NCBI GenBank assembly: GCA_910584545.1 | Contig: CAJUBC010000017.1 | Span: forward strand, 1-36,985 | Length of the DNA stretch: 36,985 nt | Direction of reading: 5' to 3' | Source of the DNA: an uncultured Muribaculaceae bacterium | GTDB taxonomy: Bacteria; Bacteroidota; Bacteroidia; Bacteroidales; Muribaculaceae | In this document: positions 1 to 7,634 of the stretch, piece after piece | How positions within the stretch are numbered: the stretch's first letter is position 1 | How the letters are laid out: each line of letters starts with the position of its first letter | Program-made: the position numbers and the translations under genes | Notes under the pieces: model-generated | What the model saw: the letters and a program-made list of their open reading frames with translations, nothing else | Told to the model about the DNA's origin: nothing | The model's database searches: none

Positions 1-193
1 TGTAGTCCAGCAGGTTCGATCTGCTGTCAGAGTGTCTGCCGTATTCCATTTCCATAGGGATTTATTACTATGATGGTATATTGATGATTGTCAATGCAAT
101 GCGATGTGAATTCTTATTCTGTGGTATCGTTTTTGTACCGTTTTTGTAACAATTTTACAAATGGTGATATTTGTTTAATGTATTATTAATCAA
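1..193. other. AT-rich left end, no gene seen
   Basis: No credible coding region was found. The stretch is AT-rich, with T-rich runs around 127-160, and ends at the repressor stop codon. It is either the left end of the prophage with a little host DNA or the end of the phage map. An inverted repeat near 8-25 (CAGCAG, GTTCGAT, CTGCTG) superficially resembles a tRNA T-arm but lacks correct pairing geometry. I found no convincing direct repeat shared with 36748-36985, so the attachment core is not located. Confidence 0.5.
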
Positions 194-583
194 TTATTTA
201 ATATTGTTTTCGAGGAGACTGATTATTTTCTGCTGCGCGGCTATCAGCTGGCGGCGGAGTGACTCGTTTTCGGCCGCGAGGTCTGCGGTTGAGTCTCCGG
301 AAGCCGAGGACGAGTCCAGATAAATATCCTCGAAACGCTCTCCTGCTTTTGCATGGTCTCCGTTCGCAGTGATGAACTTCATCGCGGCTCCGGAGTCATC
401 GAAAAAATATGTGATAGGGACACCTAATACAGACGCGATTTTCTCCAGCGTGGCAATCTTTGTCGAATTAGTGCGGCACATCTGATGTATATGCTGCTCA
501 CTGACACCAACCTCCTGAGCCAATGAAACAATACTAATATTTCTCTTTTCAGCTAATGTTTTGATTAATTGTAAATTGACCAT
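194..583 (-). CDS. XRE-family HTH transcriptional repressor (CI-like)
   Basis: This 129-aa protein has an N-terminal XRE/Cro-type helix-turn-helix at about residues 5-62 (SLAQEVGVSEQHIHQM is the HTH core, followed by KIATLEKIASVLGVPITYFF, the usual final helices). A linker follows, then a C-terminal coiled-coil-like segment at about 100-128 rich in Glu, Leu and Gln that could mediate oligomerisation. No peptidase domain is present, so induction would not be by LexA-style self-cleavage. It is transcribed leftward, divergently from the early operon starting at 709, across an AT-rich control region. This is the position of a phage CI-type repressor keeping lytic genes off. Family assignment is secure; the lysogeny role is inferred from position. 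Confidence 0.85.
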   Translation of the reverse strand: MVNLQLIKTLAEKRNISIVSLAQEVGVSEQHIHQMCRTNSTKIATLEKIASVLGVPITYFFDDSGAAMKFITANGDHAKAGERFEDIYLDSSSASGDSTADLAAENESLRRQLIAAQQKIISLLENNIK

Positions 584-645
584 AATACACTAAAATATTA
601 ACAATTATTAACATAATATAATATATTAGCCGTAGTAAAATATAT
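584..645. promoter_or_regulatory. AT-rich divergent control region, probable repressor operators
   Basis: The region between the repressor and the rightward early genes is extremely AT-rich and carries repeated ATTAAC/TTATTA and ATATTA-type inverted elements (around 595-630). Leftward, TATTTTAG just upstream of the repressor start is a 7/8 match to the Bacteroidales -7 box TAnnTTTG. Binding of the XRE protein here is inference from position. Confidence 0.45.
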
Positions 646-653
646 TACCTTTG
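646..653 (+). promoter_or_regulatory. Early rightward promoter, -7 box TACCTTTG
   Basis: TACCTTTG matches the Bacteroidales -7 consensus TAnnTTTG. It would start transcription near 660, giving a leader of about 50 nt before the ATG at 709. No TTTG -33 box is seen at the expected distance, so the promoter may be weak or activator-dependent. Confidence 0.5.
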
Positions 654-708
654 TGCCATAAAGTTACAAATTTCTACAATAATAACAAATTCGAACAAAA
701 AAAACAGT

Positions 709-921
709 ATGCAAAGCAGAAAAGATAGTGAAATTCCCGTGCTTGTGGCCCATACACTTCCTCAGTTGCTACGCAATATGTCTGTCGGCGAGACGCGGCG
801 GGTCGGTGAGGAAATGAACCCGGTGAGTGTGCGGCGTGCATGCTCGGATCTGAAAAAGGAGGGCCTGAGGTTTGCGACATCTACGAAGTTGGGCTTAATG
901 ACGGTTACGCGCCTCATATAA
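709..921 (+). CDS. Small early protein, possible DNA-binding, unknown function
   Basis: This 70-aa basic protein is the first gene of the rightward early operon. It starts at the first ATG after the predicted promoter. The segment MNPVSVRRACSDLKKEGLRF followed by a Thr-rich hydrophobic end resembles small regulators common in Bacteroidales phages and integrative elements, in which a short Ser-Val-Arg helix precedes a turn and two strands. I do not recognise a named family. Its place next to the repressor suggests a Cro-like or early regulatory role, but that is inference only. It is followed after 26 nt by an excisionase-type gene. Confidence 0.55.
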   Translation: MQSRKDSEIPVLVAHTLPQLLRNMSVGETRRVGEEMNPVSVRRACSDLKKEGLRFATSTKLGLMTVTRLI

Positions 922-947
922 TTTCATACCGGAAATACTATTGCAAA

Positions 948-1181
948 ATGACCCGCAAGGAGATAAAGGATCTGGCCATGATGATCGCCCGGATGGCTGT
1001 GGATCTTACCGATGAGATATTGACGGCGCAGAAAGCCGCCGAGCTGCTGGGATGGAGCGTGAGGACGGTCTACAACCAGAAGGATGTCCTGGGAGGTTGG
1101 AAATGGGGAAAGAAACTCTATTTTTCCAGAAAAGCGATTGAAAACAAGATTCTGAGTGGTCGGGGAAAAAGGAGGACATAA
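948..1181 (+). CDS. Excisionase/MerR-type HTH protein (HTH_17-like)
   Basis: This 77-aa protein is read from ATG 948. A longer in-frame start at 840 would overlap the preceding gene and adds sequence unlike the family. The core, about residues 20-70, reads ILTAQKAAELLGWSVRTVYN, then a WKWGKKLYFSRKAIEN stretch. This is the classic winged-helix HTH_17/excisionase pattern: 'ta.eaA.lLgvs..TvY', a wing, then a helix. Such proteins serve as recombination directionality factors or local regulators. Here it could direct excision with the integrase encoded at the other end of the element, or regulate the early operon. Family confidence is good; which role applies is not visible. Confidence 0.75.
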   Translation: MTRKEIKDLAMMIARMAVDLTDEILTAQKAAELLGWSVRTVYNQKDVLGGWKWGKKLYFSRKAIENKILSGRGKRRT

Positions 1182-1207
1182 GACTAACCGATTGATATTA
1201 AACAGAT

Positions 1208-1414
1208 ATGAAAATGATACAGTCTATAAAAAACAGGATTCGCCGGATGGCGGAGTTGGCCGACGAAGTGCGGACCGACACTGTGCTGATGTCATCGGCA
1301 CCTGAACCGGCGGAAGAGTTCTCACGCCTGATGTCGGCAATCGATGATTTCATGGTCCGATATGACCTCTGGGAAAAAGCCCTCACGGCTCACACCGCCG
1401 GACATAACACCTGA
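1208..1414 (+). CDS. Small early protein, unknown function
   Basis: This 68-aa reading frame lies 26 nt after the HTH gene and on the same strand. It is predicted to be largely alpha-helical: a basic amphipathic N-terminus (MKMIQSIKNRIRRMAELADE) followed by an acidic middle. No family is recognised. Spacing and codon use are consistent with being the third or fourth member of the early operon. A frame opposite in the same interval is rejected because it runs against the operon and has no start context. Moderate confidence that it is translated, none about function. Confidence 0.5.
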   Translation: MKMIQSIKNRIRRMAELADEVRTDTVLMSSAPEPAEEFSRLMSAIDDFMVRYDLWEKALTAHTAGHNT

Positions 1415-1520
1415 ATTCTCCTTTTTTAATGGCGCGACCCGGATATGATAAGAAGTCGAGTTGAATTTCTTTCGTGAGAGCGTATCCAATCACACACAAA
1501 TACGAAATAAAACCTTAATC

Positions 1521-1682
1521 ATGCAAGCAAATAATGATCGGCGGCCGCAGGATTGCCGTCACAGCAAAGGCTCGCTGCTGTGCTATAAAGACGGCGAGCG
1601 TCAGGGTTTCTGCAACCTCGTGTTTTCAAGATATCACGACTGTCCCGGATACTCTCCGGCTGAAGGGACTGTCTGCAATTAA
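1521..1682 (+). CDS. Cys-rich small protein, possible zinc-binding knuckle
   Basis: This 53-aa frame from ATG 1521 sits directly upstream of the primase gene. It carries four spaced cysteines (DCRHSKGSLLC, then GFC, then DCPGYSP), a layout typical of tiny zinc-ribbon-like proteins in Bacteroidales mobile elements, with histidines at two positions. An upstream in-frame ATG at 1461 would add 20 residues of less constrained sequence. An overlapping +1 frame (1534-1722) covers the same bases but lacks this cysteine pattern, so I prefer the Cys-rich frame. Function is unknown. Confidence 0.45.
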   Translation: MQANNDRRPQDCRHSKGSLLCYKDGERQGFCNLVFSRYHDCPGYSPAEGTVCN

Positions 1683-1736
1683 GAGTGTTCGTGAAGATAA
1701 CTTCATGAACACAACGCGATAAAATTCAACGATGAC

Positions 1737-4700
1737 ATGATTAAACAGATAACGGTCGACAAGGTGCTGGAGGCCGCCGATATTGTATCGGTGGTCGCAG
1801 ACGACGGCGTGGAACTTTCTCCGAAGGGATCGAAGTACGTCGGCAGATGTCCCTTCCATCAGGAGAAGACCATCGGAGGCTTCACCGTGTCCCCGGCACG
1901 GGGGACATATCATTGCTTCAGCTGCGGTGCTCACGGAGACGCGGTGAAATACGTGATGGAACGCAAGGGTTATTCGTTTCCGGACGCGATCCGCGCGCTG
2001 GCTATCCGTCACAACATAGAAATCGAGGAGGAGCGCCGCGAGATGACCGAGGAGGAGCGCCGCGAGGCCCATATCCGCTCCACGCTCAAGGATGCGATGG
2101 AGCGTGCCGCGATGTTCTTCGAGGAGCAGCTGCAGTCCGACACTCCGGATGCAGCCGAGGCCCGCGCATACGCCTTTGGTAGATGGGGTGAGGATTTCTG
2201 CAGGGAATTCGGTATCGGTTACGCTCCGCGCTCATCACAGTTGTTCCTCGATGGAATGCAGAAGCTCGGCGTGGCTGTGGAGGATCTCGTCACTCTCGGT
2301 CTGGTAAAGGCCGACAGCGATGACGGGCACCTGTACGCATTCTTCCGGCACCGAGTGATGATTCCGGACCGGAACACGGCGAGGAAGGTGGTCAACTTCA
2401 CCGGACGGGCATTGGTTGACAAGAAGAACGTCCCGAAATACATGAACTGTCCGGACACCCCCATCTACCGGAAGCGAGACCATCTCTTCGGAGAGGACGC
2501 CGCCATCAGCGCCGGACGCGTGGCCGACAAGATGTATCTTGTGGAGGGCGCGCCCGATGCAATGAGGTTGCGAATCCTCGGAGTGAAAAACTCCGTGGCT
2601 CCGTTAGGGACGGCCTTGACAGACACACAGCTGGACCGCATCCGGCGCAGCACCGACACTTTGGTCATCATTCCCGACAGCGATCCTCCGAAAGAAGAGG
2701 GCGGTATCCCGCCCGGGAAGGCTGCGGCCATCAAGAACGGACTCGCCGCCATTAAGTCCGGAATGACTGTCAAGATCAAGGAGATCCCGCCGCAGTTCGA
2801 GGATGACAGGCAGCTGAAGGCCGACGCCGACAGTTACTTCACCAGTCTCGACGTGATGAGCGGAGTCCCGGAGCAGGACTTCCTCCTCTGGTATGCCCGG
2901 GAACGCTTCGGCGAGGATCCTGACAGTTCCCGGCTCAACGGACTGATCCGGGAATTCTGCGATATCCTGGCCAACAGCTGCGACGGAATCTCCGCCGGCA
3001 TATTCATCGAGCAGTTCGCCCGCAAGAAGTACGGAACCACAAGCACATGGAGGCGCGCCTATCGCGCGGCCCTCGAGGAGAAACAGGAGAAGGAGCAGGA
3101 GAAGAGCAAGGATGACACGCCCGACATCGAGCAACCTCCTAAATCGGCAGGTTTCTGGATTGCCGGAGGCTGCTACTACGGCCGCGACCGCGAGGGAGAG
3201 CCTGTGAGGTGGAGCAACTTCATTCTGATTCCATGCTATCAGATAGCCGGCAGCGAGTCGATCAGCCGCCTCTTCCGGCTGCGCAACGACATCGGCGATG
3301 AGGACTATATACAGTTCTCTCCCGACGAACTGGTCAATCTGGCCGTGTTCCGCCGCAAGCTCAACAACACAGGCCGATACGTCTGGCTGGCCAAGATCGA
3401 TGAGCTGATGAAGGTGCAGGAATTCATTTTCCGGGAATCGGAGACCGCCCGGCTGGTGGAATATCTCGGCCACCAGAAGGAGGAGGTCTATGCCTGGGGA
3501 AACGGCGTTCATGACTACAACACGTTTTATCCGGTCAATGAGATCGGGATGGCCACCGTTCCGGGGGCCGGTACGTTCTATCTCCCGGCGTTCTCGGTGA
3601 TGTACCGCGATAAGGACACGAAGTTCGTGGCCGAGAAACAGTTCATCCATACCGAGAGCAATCCGGTTACGTTCCGGAGATATGCGGAGATGCTGCGCGG
3701 AGTGTTCGGCGATGGCGGGATGATCGGACTCTCCTTCACTATCGCGGCCATGTTCCGCGACATCATTTTCCGAGAGCTTCATTTCTTTCCGCTGCTGAAC
3801 ATATTCGGCCAGAAGGGAACCGGAAAATCCAATCTGGGAATCGCGCTGCGCTCATTCTTCGTGGCCGACAACAAGCCCACCGACATCGACCAGGCCACGT
3901 TCCCGGCGTGCAGCAAGCTGATGGCATCATGCTCGAACGCCGTGATACATTTCGATGAATACAAGAACTCGATCGGCATCTCGAAGATCGGAATGCTGAA
4001 GAGGGTCTATGACGGTGTCGGCCGCGAGAAGATAAACAACAACGAGGTGGAGGTCACCCCCATCCACTGCGCCGTGATACTCTCCGGTCAGGAGCTTCCA
4101 ACGTTCGATATCGCTCTTTTCTCCCGTGTGATCAATCTCACGTACAATCAGACAGAGTTCTCGGCCGCCGAGGACGCGAGGTTCAACGAGCTGGTGGCAT
4201 GCCGGCTGAAGGGGCTGTCCCATCTCACCCATGAGGTGATGCGGCTGCGTAAGGATGTCAAGGAGATGTTTGCGAGCTGCTACAAGATCGCCTACAGGAA
4301 ACTCCTCACGGCCATCGGCGAGGATGTCACCGAGACGAGGATGGCGAAATGCTGGGCGGTGCCGCTGGCCGTGACGATGTGCGTGTCGGACTCCCTGGAT
4401 CTCCCGTACACTGTCGACGACCTGCTCGAGGCGAGCGCGACGGGCGTGAAGGAGCAGACGGTGATCATGAAGACCAACAACGAGGTGGCCAACTTCTGGG
4501 AATTCGTCTATGTATGTTTCCAGGAAGGGAAGATATGGGAGAACGGCGACTACAAGATAGTCCCGACAAAGAAGGTGCGTCTGGAGGGCACCGACGAGCC
4601 CACGGAGTTCGCCGAGCCTAAGGAATTGCTCTTCCTGCGGCCCTCGAGGCTCATGAGCCTCTATCAGCAGCAGGGCGACAGGCAGAACGCCATCCTGATG

Positions 4701-5027
4701 TCGAAATCCAACATGCGCCTTTATCTCGGTTCCTCGAAGGAATGTCTGGGCAAGGCGAGACTGAAGTTCGACCGCATCATCGACGGCCGCGTGCAGTACA
4801 GGCAGATCGAGACAGCGGGCGGAGTGACCAGAGGGGCGAAGCTCCTCGATCTCGAGCGCAGCTATGTGTTCGACTACCGGATGGTGAAGTCCCGCTACGG
4901 CATCAACCTCCATGGCGAGGAGCAGACCGCCTACAGCAATGACGACGATCCGACATACAGCCGCAATGTCGACTCCTTATTCGGTCCGCCGGATCCGGAG
5001 GGGACAGGAGGTGACGCTCCGTTCTGA
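1737..5027 (+). CDS. Phage replication primase-helicase (CHC2-TOPRIM-P-loop ATPase)
   Basis: This 1096-aa protein combines priming and unwinding for phage DNA replication. Residues 38-63 form a CHC2 zinc finger (C38, H41, C60, C63; CPFH and CFSC). A TOPRIM domain spans about 264-320, with its acidic Glu in YLVEGAPDA and the IIPDSD motif near 307-312. A helicase/ATPase domain has Walker A GQKGTGKS at 691-698 and a Walker B-like HFDE at 738-741, resembling DUF927/DUF3987-type phage and island primase-helicases. The middle (about 450-650) contains a charged linker (KEQEKEQEKSKDD region). It ends just upstream of an iteron array that may be the origin. The leading ATG at 1737 gives an intact zinc finger; no frameshift is seen. 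Confidence 0.9.
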   Translation: MIKQITVDKVLEAADIVSVVADDGVELSPKGSKYVGRCPFHQEKTIGGFTVSPARGTYHCFSCGAHGDAVKYVMERKGYSFPDAIRALAIRHNIEIEEERREMTEEERREAHIRSTLKDAMERAAMFFEEQLQSDTPDAAEARAYAFGRWGEDFCREFGIGYAPRSSQLFLDGMQKLGVAVEDLVTLGLVKADSDDGHLYAFFRHRVMIPDRNTARKVVNFTGRALVDKKNVPKYMNCPDTPIYRKRDHLFGEDAAISAGRVADKMYLVEGAPDAMRLRILGVKNSVAPLGTALTDTQLDRIRRSTDTLVIIPDSDPPKEEGGIPPGKAAAIKNGLAAIKSGMTVKIKEIPPQFEDDRQLKADADSYFTSLDVMSGVPEQDFLLWYARERFGEDPDSSRLNGLIREFCDILANSCDGISAGIFIEQFARKKYGTTSTWRRAYRAALEEKQEKEQEKSKDDTPDIEQPPKSAGFWIAGGCYYGRDREGEPVRWSNFILIPCYQIAGSESISRLFRLRNDIGDEDYIQFSPDELVNLAVFRRKLNNTGRYVWLAKIDELMKVQEFIFRESETARLVEYLGHQKEEVYAWGNGVHDYNTFYPVNEIGMATVPGAGTFYLPAFSVMYRDKDTKFVAEKQFIHTESNPVTFRRYAEMLRGVFGDGGMIGLSFTIAAMFRDIIFRELHFFPLLNIFGQKGTGKSNLGIALRSFFVADNKPTDIDQATFPACSKLMASCSNAVIHFDEYKNSIGISKIGMLKRVYDGVGREKINNNEVEVTPIHCAVILSGQELPTFDIALFSRVINLTYNQTEFSAAEDARFNELVACRLKGLSHLTHEVMRLRKDVKEMFASCYKIAYRKLLTAIGEDVTETRMAKCWAVPLAVTMCVSDSLDLPYTVDDLLEASATGVKEQTVIMKTNNEVANFWEFVYVCFQEGKIWENGDYKIVPTKKVRLEGTDEPTEFAEPKELLFLRPSRLMSLYQQQGDRQNAILMSKSNMRLYLGSSKECLGKARLKFDRIIDGRVQYRQIETAGGVTRGAKLLDLERSYVFDYRMVKSRYGINLHGEEQTAYSNDDDPTYSRNVDSLFGPPDPEGTGGDAPF

Positions 5028-5071
5028 CGAATTTTTTGAAAAATTTTTCCCGCGCGCGTGATAGAGAATCA

Positions 5072-5297
5072 TTTGTCACCTTTGTCACCTTTGTCACCCT
5101 CCACGAATTTCAGGCAGTTAGGTGTTCAAAAGTTTGTCACCCGTTTGTCACCTTTTGTCACCTAAACTCCGTTTTGTCACCTTTTGTCACCTAAATCGGG
5201 TGTTTTGTCACCTAAATTACTATATGTAATTTTACTTAAAATAAAGATAATTAGATATATAGGCTCAGAGCCGATGTCGCGTGACAAGGGTGACAAA
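5072..5297. repeat. Iteron array of TTTGTCACC, candidate replication origin
   Basis: Nine direct copies of TTTGTCACC start at 5072, 5081, 5090, 5133, 5144, 5154, 5173, 5183 and 5204; an inverted copy GGTGACAAA lies at 5289-5297. Several are followed by TAAA. The array fills the gap after the primase-helicase stop, and AT-rich DNA follows at 5212-5270, as expected for an unwinding region. Direct repeats beside a replication gene are typical of initiator or primase binding sites. The repeats are seen directly; the origin role is inferred. Confidence 0.65.
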
Positions 5298-5394
5298 CGT
5301 ACCATGCCCCCCTGTATATATCACGAAAAAAATCGCTCTTCTCCTCAAAGCCGTGAGAACGGGCGTGAAAATCCTCAAAAACAGCAGCATCGAT

Positions 5395-5982
5395 ATGAAA
5401 AATCTGATTTATCTCGAACTTGCTCCCTATCTGGAGCAGTGGTTCCGGCACCGTCACGGCGCCGGACCGCGCGGCACTGCGGTCTCGATGACCCGTGGCT
5501 GCGTGGAGTGGCGCCGCCTCCGGCTGCTCATCGACGTGCCTCCGGCCGACTACGTGCCGTCCCGTGCTCCCGATGGATGGACTCCGGTGGAGATTCCCTA
5601 TTACTCCGGGAAAGATCCCCGCACATATTGGTACATATCCGACAAAGGTCGTCGGGCGGTCGAGGAGACCCTTCTGGATCTTTTCGACACCGAGCTCTAT
5701 GACTTCTACCTCCGGGGCTACATCAAGGGGCTGCGGATTTCCTACATGGTGATCGCGTGGATGGAGCAGAAGGGGATAGAATATACCGAAATCAACGAGA
5801 ACGCCGTGAAGAAACGTCTTGACCGGATTCGCAACGTAGTGGCGTGCGCCCGCAGGAGGAGGTCGAAAAAACAGGGAAAATCGTTACGGGCCCAGGGCCT
5901 TTCCGGCGGCAGCGACATTTCCGACAACAGCGACATTTCCGAAACATACGACTGCAACCTCATAGAAGACATCAACGTCTAA
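5395..5982 (+). CDS. Unknown phage protein, 195 aa
   Basis: The protein is read from ATG 5395 (MKNLIYLELAPYLEQWF). A GTG at 5281 in the same frame would run through the iteron region and is unlikely. The N-terminal half is a compact domain with the Arg-rich segment GCVEWRRLRLLIDVPPADYVP. The middle, ending SYMVIAWMEQKGI, is helical. The C-terminal third has a strongly basic patch (ACARRRRSKKQGK) followed by a Ser/Asp-rich tail with the short repeat SDISDNSDIS. The basic patch and the position after the origin-like repeats hint at nucleic-acid binding, but I recognise no family. It closes the replication block, 12 nt before the next gene. Confidence 0.6.
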   Translation: MKNLIYLELAPYLEQWFRHRHGAGPRGTAVSMTRGCVEWRRLRLLIDVPPADYVPSRAPDGWTPVEIPYYSGKDPRTYWYISDKGRRAVEETLLDLFDTELYDFYLRGYIKGLRISYMVIAWMEQKGIEYTEINENAVKKRLDRIRNVVACARRRRSKKQGKSLRAQGLSGGSDISDNSDISETYDCNLIEDINV

Positions 5983-5994
5983 ATATCACCAGAC

Positions 5995-6444
5995 ATGACA
6001 GAAGACATCAAGACCACGGTCCCCGGCATAGTGAAGGTGCGTGCGGTGCGATGCGCCGACCTCCCGCAGGGCATTCCCCTCCTCGCCGACAACGTCAACC
6101 TGATTCCGGTGCTGGCCACAGCCGCCGAGATAGCACTCATCGACATTCCCGAGTGCAAGATTACGTCCGGTAGCGACGCGGGCAGCCCTCAGGAGGAGGC
6201 CGTACTGACGTTCACGGCCACACGGTCTCCTCTGGCGGGATACTCGCTCGCATATATACTGACCGACGCGGCGGGGAACCACACTCTCCTCGGAGCCCGC
6301 GAATGGCCACGCCCGATTACGGAAGTCACCATGGTGACAGGAACGCCCGGAGGCGACGCCAGAGCCTACGAGGTGAAGGTGACTTACACCTCCCTGCGTG
6401 TCACCGTGCCATGCTTTTTCCCCGAAAAAAGCGCGAAAAAATAG
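5995..6444 (+). CDS. Unknown phage protein, 149 aa
   Basis: This 149-aa protein begins with MTEDIKTTVPGIVKVRAVRC and appears rich in beta strands (alternating hydrophobic segments such as AVLTFTATRS and AYEVKVTYTSLRVTVPCFF). It lacks a signal peptide or transmembrane helix. Its place directly upstream of the late promoter and capsid protease suggests a minor virion protein. Homologous-looking small beta proteins occur near head genes in Bacteroidales phages, but I recognise no named family. The gene is 12 nt downstream of its neighbour, suggesting cotranscription. Confidence 0.6.
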   Translation: MTEDIKTTVPGIVKVRAVRCADLPQGIPLLADNVNLIPVLATAAEIALIDIPECKITSGSDAGSPQEEAVLTFTATRSPLAGYSLAYILTDAAGNHTLLGAREWPRPITEVTMVTGTPGGDARAYEVKVTYTSLRVTVPCFFPEKSAKK

Positions 6445-6461
6445 GTCGATGCGCATCGGCA

Positions 6462-6497
6462 CGTCTTTTAAAACCTCAGGGATTCATAGTAAATTCG
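6462..6497 (+). promoter_or_regulatory. Phage late promoter P-late1, before head protease
   Basis: CGTCTTTT at 6462-6469, exactly 20 nt, then TAAATTCG at 6490-6497. It has the layout of a Bacteroidales promoter (-33, N20, TAnnTTTG) but a distinctive extended -33 box. The same arrangement, with exactly 20 nt, recurs at 17385 and 29368. The predicted start near 6504 is just upstream of the ATG at 6516. Confidence 0.65.
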
Positions 6498-6515
6498 CAT
6501 CAAACAACAACGACG

Positions 6516-7580
6516 ATGAAGAAATACGACCTCTATCTCAAAGGCTATGTCGGAGACGAAGACTTCGACCTCGGCTATGTTGAATACGTTCTGGAGAAGA
6601 ATCCGGAGAAGGAAGTGACCGTGCTGATCAACTCGCTCGGCGGTCGTACCGACACCGGAATCTCCATCGCCGCTGCGTTCGCCCGCCACGGCAACGTGTC
6701 GGTCCATTTCTCCGGGATGTCGGCATCGGCCGCCACCATCGCCTCGATGGGAGCGAAACACATCTCCATCGACCGCGGCGCGGCATATCTGATCCACAAG
6801 GCCGGGAACGAAATACTTCTCTGGGACCGCATGAACTCCGACGACATGAGCGAGTTCATCGCCCGGCTGGAGAAATCGAAGGCCAATCTCGACAAGATCG
6901 ACTATTCGGTGGCCTCGATGTACGCCGCCCGTTGCAAGAAGACTCCCGACGAGCTCCTGCAGCTCATGGGCGAGGAGACATGGCTCACCGCGGAGGAGAC
7001 CGTGGAATGGGGTCTTGTGGATGAGGTGACGGAACTTGTCGACGATGCTCCGGCACAGGTCACCAAGTCGCTCGTCGCCGACCTCGAGTCAGCCGGCATA
7101 CCGGTGCCCGACCGGAACAAATTCCCGACCGAGAGCCGGAGCTTCCTTGAGGAATTCCGCAACCGCTGCGACCGGTTCGCATCATTTTTAAGCAAATTCA
7201 AATCCGAAAGAAAAATGGCAAAGATCAAATTTCCCAAAATCTGCTCGCTTCTCGGCATAGAGGAGCTCGAGCTGGAGCAGAACGCATCGGTGGTGGTGCC
7301 CGCCTCCCACCTCGCAATGATAGAGAACCGCCTCCCCGACGCGGCTCCCGAAACCGGAACCTCCGAAGCAGGAGCCGCGGTCGAGACTACGGAGACTCCG
7401 GTTTCGGAAAGCTCCGCGGAGGTTCCGGAGGCTGAGTCCCCCTCAGAATCATCCGAAACCCCTGCCACAGTCACCGTTATGGAGACCTCGCGCAAGAGCA
7501 AGCCCGCGACCGACAGCTGGGAGCAGCGCTATGCCCAGAGCCTGAAAGGAGCTGAGGACCTCATGTCGATACTCGGCTGA
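6516..7580 (+). CDS. Head maturation protease, ClpP-like, with C-terminal scaffold-like tail
   Basis: Residues 1-175 of this 354-aa protein form a ClpP/S14-type serine protease. The nucleophile is Ser71 in GMSASAA, the general base His94 in YLIHKAG, and the third position carries Glu154 (GEETWLTAEETVEWGLVDE) as in many phage prohead proteases. It would cleave capsid and scaffold proteins inside the prohead. Residues 234-354 are Glu/Thr/Ser/Pro-rich with low complexity, typical of a scaffolding domain, so the gene appears to be a protease-scaffold fusion. I chose ATG 6516, shortly after late promoter P-late1. Upstream in-frame codons back to 6303 overlap the previous gene. The capsid gene follows 54 nt downstream. 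Confidence 0.85.
   Translation: MKKYDLYLKGYVGDEDFDLGYVEYVLEKNPEKEVTVLINSLGGRTDTGISIAAAFARHGNVSVHFSGMSASAATIASMGAKHISIDRGAAYLIHKAGNEILLWDRMNSDDMSEFIARLEKSKANLDKIDYSVASMYAARCKKTPDELLQLMGEETWLTAEETVEWGLVDEVTELVDDAPAQVTKSLVADLESAGIPVPDRNKFPTESRSFLEEFRNRCDRFASFLSKFKSERKMAKIKFPKICSLLGIEELELEQNASVVVPASHLAMIENRLPDAAPETGTSEAGAAVETTETPVSESSAEVPEAESPSESSETPATVTVMETSRKSKPATDSWEQRYAQSLKGAEDLMSILG
7215..7580 (+). CDS. Possible nested in-frame scaffold protein
   Basis: An internal ATG at codon 234 of the protease gene (MAKIKFPKICSLLGIEELEL) is preceded by an A-rich stretch (GAAAGAAAAATGG) resembling Bacteroidales translation start regions. It would yield a 121-aa product identical to the scaffold-like C-terminus. 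Lambda C/Nu3 is the well-known precedent for a scaffold nested in the 3' end of a protease gene. That this start is used here is inference; alternatively the domain is only made as part of the fusion and released by self-cleavage. Confidence 0.4.
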   Translation: MAKIKFPKICSLLGIEELELEQNASVVVPASHLAMIENRLPDAAPETGTSEAGAAVETTETPVSESSAEVPEAESPSESSETPATVTVMETSRKSKPATDSWEQRYAQSLKGAEDLMSILG

Positions 7581-7634
7581 TTTCCGGAGGACCGGAACCT
7601 GTAATCTTGATTTAATAACTACATACCACACACA

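Noticed and set aside
1..40. tRNA 3' end at the left edge as attachment site.
   Set aside because: The GTTCGAT loop sits in a stem whose geometry does not fit a T-arm, and no acceptor stem or matching right-end repeat is visible.
2604..3782. Long antisense open frame of 392 codons within the primase gene.
   Set aside because: Codon pattern mirrors the primase-helicase frame, and the Walker motifs are on the forward strand.
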